From positions 1-5,968 of the forward strand of contig JAEORY010000269.1 of assembly GCA_016840645.1 (NCBI GenBank): a stretch of 5,968 nt of DNA. Reading direction: 5' to 3'. Both the position numbers and the translations under genes were made by a program. The number at the start of each line of letters is the position of its first letter. Position 1 is the stretch's first letter. Shown here in pieces: positions 5,057 through 5,968 of the stretch. The notes beneath the pieces are model-generated. The model searched no databases, was not told where the DNA came from, and worked only from the letters and a program-made list of their open reading frames with translations. Source of the DNA: Candidatus Borrarchaeota archaeon. GTDB lineage: Archaea > Asgardarchaeota > Sifarchaeia > Borrarchaeales > Borrarchaeaceae.

Positions 5057-5968
5057 GTAATGGAACATTTATAATAAATCCGGATTCAGTATCCTTCTCT
5101 GCAATCAGAGAAGATATAGAGACATGGTTGGAAAGTGCGCCTGATGCAGCCAAGTGGGTTGATTTTTTCAACTCATCTACTGGACAAACTTTTATTGATC
5201 TTGTTGCTAGTATGGCTACTATGCTCAATTACAATGTAGTTGTAGCAAGACGAGAGTCGTATTTAAGATATGCGGAAAATAGAAGTTCAGTAATAGGTGC
5301 TGCACAAACATTGGGGTACTCCTCAAATAGAGGAAGGAACCCCGTCATCAAAATTAATGTCACTCCCACTATTACGGGAGTCCTCAACAAATTTTTTCCA
5401 GTTGGATCTGTCAAAGATAAAGATCTAGTATTGCTTGAGGACACCATAGTCAATTCTGGGGTAGCAGTTGATCTTGAAGTAGTGATTGGAAATCTTAAAG
5501 AAGAAGAAGTCACTGCTACTGGAGACGCACCTGCATCTTTTAGGTTTACTCAAAATGGAGTATCTGAAGACATTCGTGTATTTCTAAATGATACTGAAGT
5601 ACCACTATCTTCAAGAATCCTTGATTTGGTTAATGGGTACTTTGTTTCACAATCGAATCCATGGGGATCGGTTGATATAAAGTATATAAATCTATCTACA
5701 TTTGAATATACATACAATACTGGGGATAAGATTAAACTTGAATGGGTAGACCATCAAAATACCACATTCATAGAATCTGATCTCAAGTTTGATTTTGGCA
5801 CAATTAATAGTTATGAAACAGTTTCAATTTTCCAAGATGTTGAGGATAAAGAATCAGTAAGAATTAACGCTCCTCTAGCAAATGAAACGCAATTTGTAAT
5901 TCGTGGTCGAGACGATTATCTCAAGATTTTTAAATTCCTTGAAACTACATTGGTGGATACCAATCAAA
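5053..5968 (+). CDS. Baseplate wedge protein, gp6-like (gpJ-like), 3' end missing
   Basis: Starts with the ATG of an ATGA overlap with the gp25-like gene and stays open to the right edge: 305 codons are visible, against 660 residues in T4 gp6. The N-terminus has the pattern of gp6-type wedge proteins: WVDFFNSSTGQTFIDLVASM (35-54), then a helix with YNVVVARRESYLRYAENRSS (59-78) and VIGAAQTLGYSSNR (79-92), followed by a beta-rich region starting at PVIKINVTPT. Later parts (TFIESDLKFDFGTI, DDYLKIFKFLETTLVDTN) are also typical of the middle of the family. In T4, gp6 dimers link the wedges into the inner ring and hold gp25 and gp53. AAGGA (5037-5041) lies 11 bases upstream, and the stop-start overlap suggests coupled translation with gp25, consistent with the two being made for the same complex. 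Confidence 0.85.
   Translation, partial: MSNGTFIINPDSVSFSAIREDIETWLESAPDAAKWVDFFNSSTGQTFIDLVASMATMLNYNVVVARRESYLRYAENRSSVIGAAQTLGYSSNRGRNPVIKINVTPTITGVLNKFFPVGSVKDKDLVLLEDTIVNSGVAVDLEVVIGNLKEEEVTATGDAPASFRFTQNGVSEDIRVFLNDTEVPLSSRILDLVNGYFVSQSNPWGSVDIKYINLSTFEYTYNTGDKIKLEWVDHQNTTFIESDLKFDFGTINSYETVSIFQDVEDKESVRINAPLANETQFVIRGRDDYLKIFKFLETTLVDTNQ

Overview
The window is a stretch of tailed-phage (or prophage) DNA carrying part of a contractile-tail baseplate module. It is AT-rich, all genes lie on the + strand, and they are packed almost end to end; the largest gap between confident genes is 21 bases. The two firmest assignments are a gp25-like baseplate wedge protein and a gp5-like trimeric spike with an OB-fold and beta-helix. 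A gp6-like wedge protein runs off the right edge, and a probable gp27-like hub protein runs off the left edge. Together they indicate a myovirus-type contractile tail. The host cannot be told from this sequence. The extra structural genes between spike and gp25 resemble what is seen in larger myoviruses rather than compact P2-type phages, but genome size is an inference.

Layout: 1-925 is the 3' part of a probable baseplate hub gene, whose frame is open to the left edge. 930-2117 is the central spike (N-terminal OB-fold, C-terminal repeat beta-helix, no room for a gp5-type lysozyme domain). 2125-2361 is a small lysine-rich protein whose end overlaps, in another frame, the start of 2288-3226, a 312-residue helical protein of unknown function. 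3242-3652 encodes a small protein with two CxxC pairs 102 residues apart (probable zinc site). 3654-4262 encodes a Gly/Ala-rich hydrophobic protein built from three 64-residue repeats in exact register. 4284-4679 encodes a protein with a very acidic low-complexity tail. 4685-5056 is the gp25-like wedge gene, and 5053-5968 is the gp6-like wedge gene (3' end missing), started through an ATGA overlap.

How they work together: in T4-type tails the hub trimer (gp27) carries the spike trimer (gp5), and gp25 and gp6 build the wedge ring around it. The same order, hub - spike - ... - gp25 - gp6, is seen here. The five genes between spike and gp25 are unassigned; their position suggests virion or assembly roles in the centre of the baseplate. 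I found no tRNA, CRISPR array, insertion sequence, promoter or convincing terminator. The window reads as the inside of a late structural operon.

The most interesting parts are the uncharacterised genes: the perfectly phased 3 x 64-residue protein (a candidate for a pseudo-threefold component on the spike axis or a membrane-active element), the overlapping gene pair near 2288 (possible +1 frameshift or assembly error), and the split CxxC/CxxC protein.
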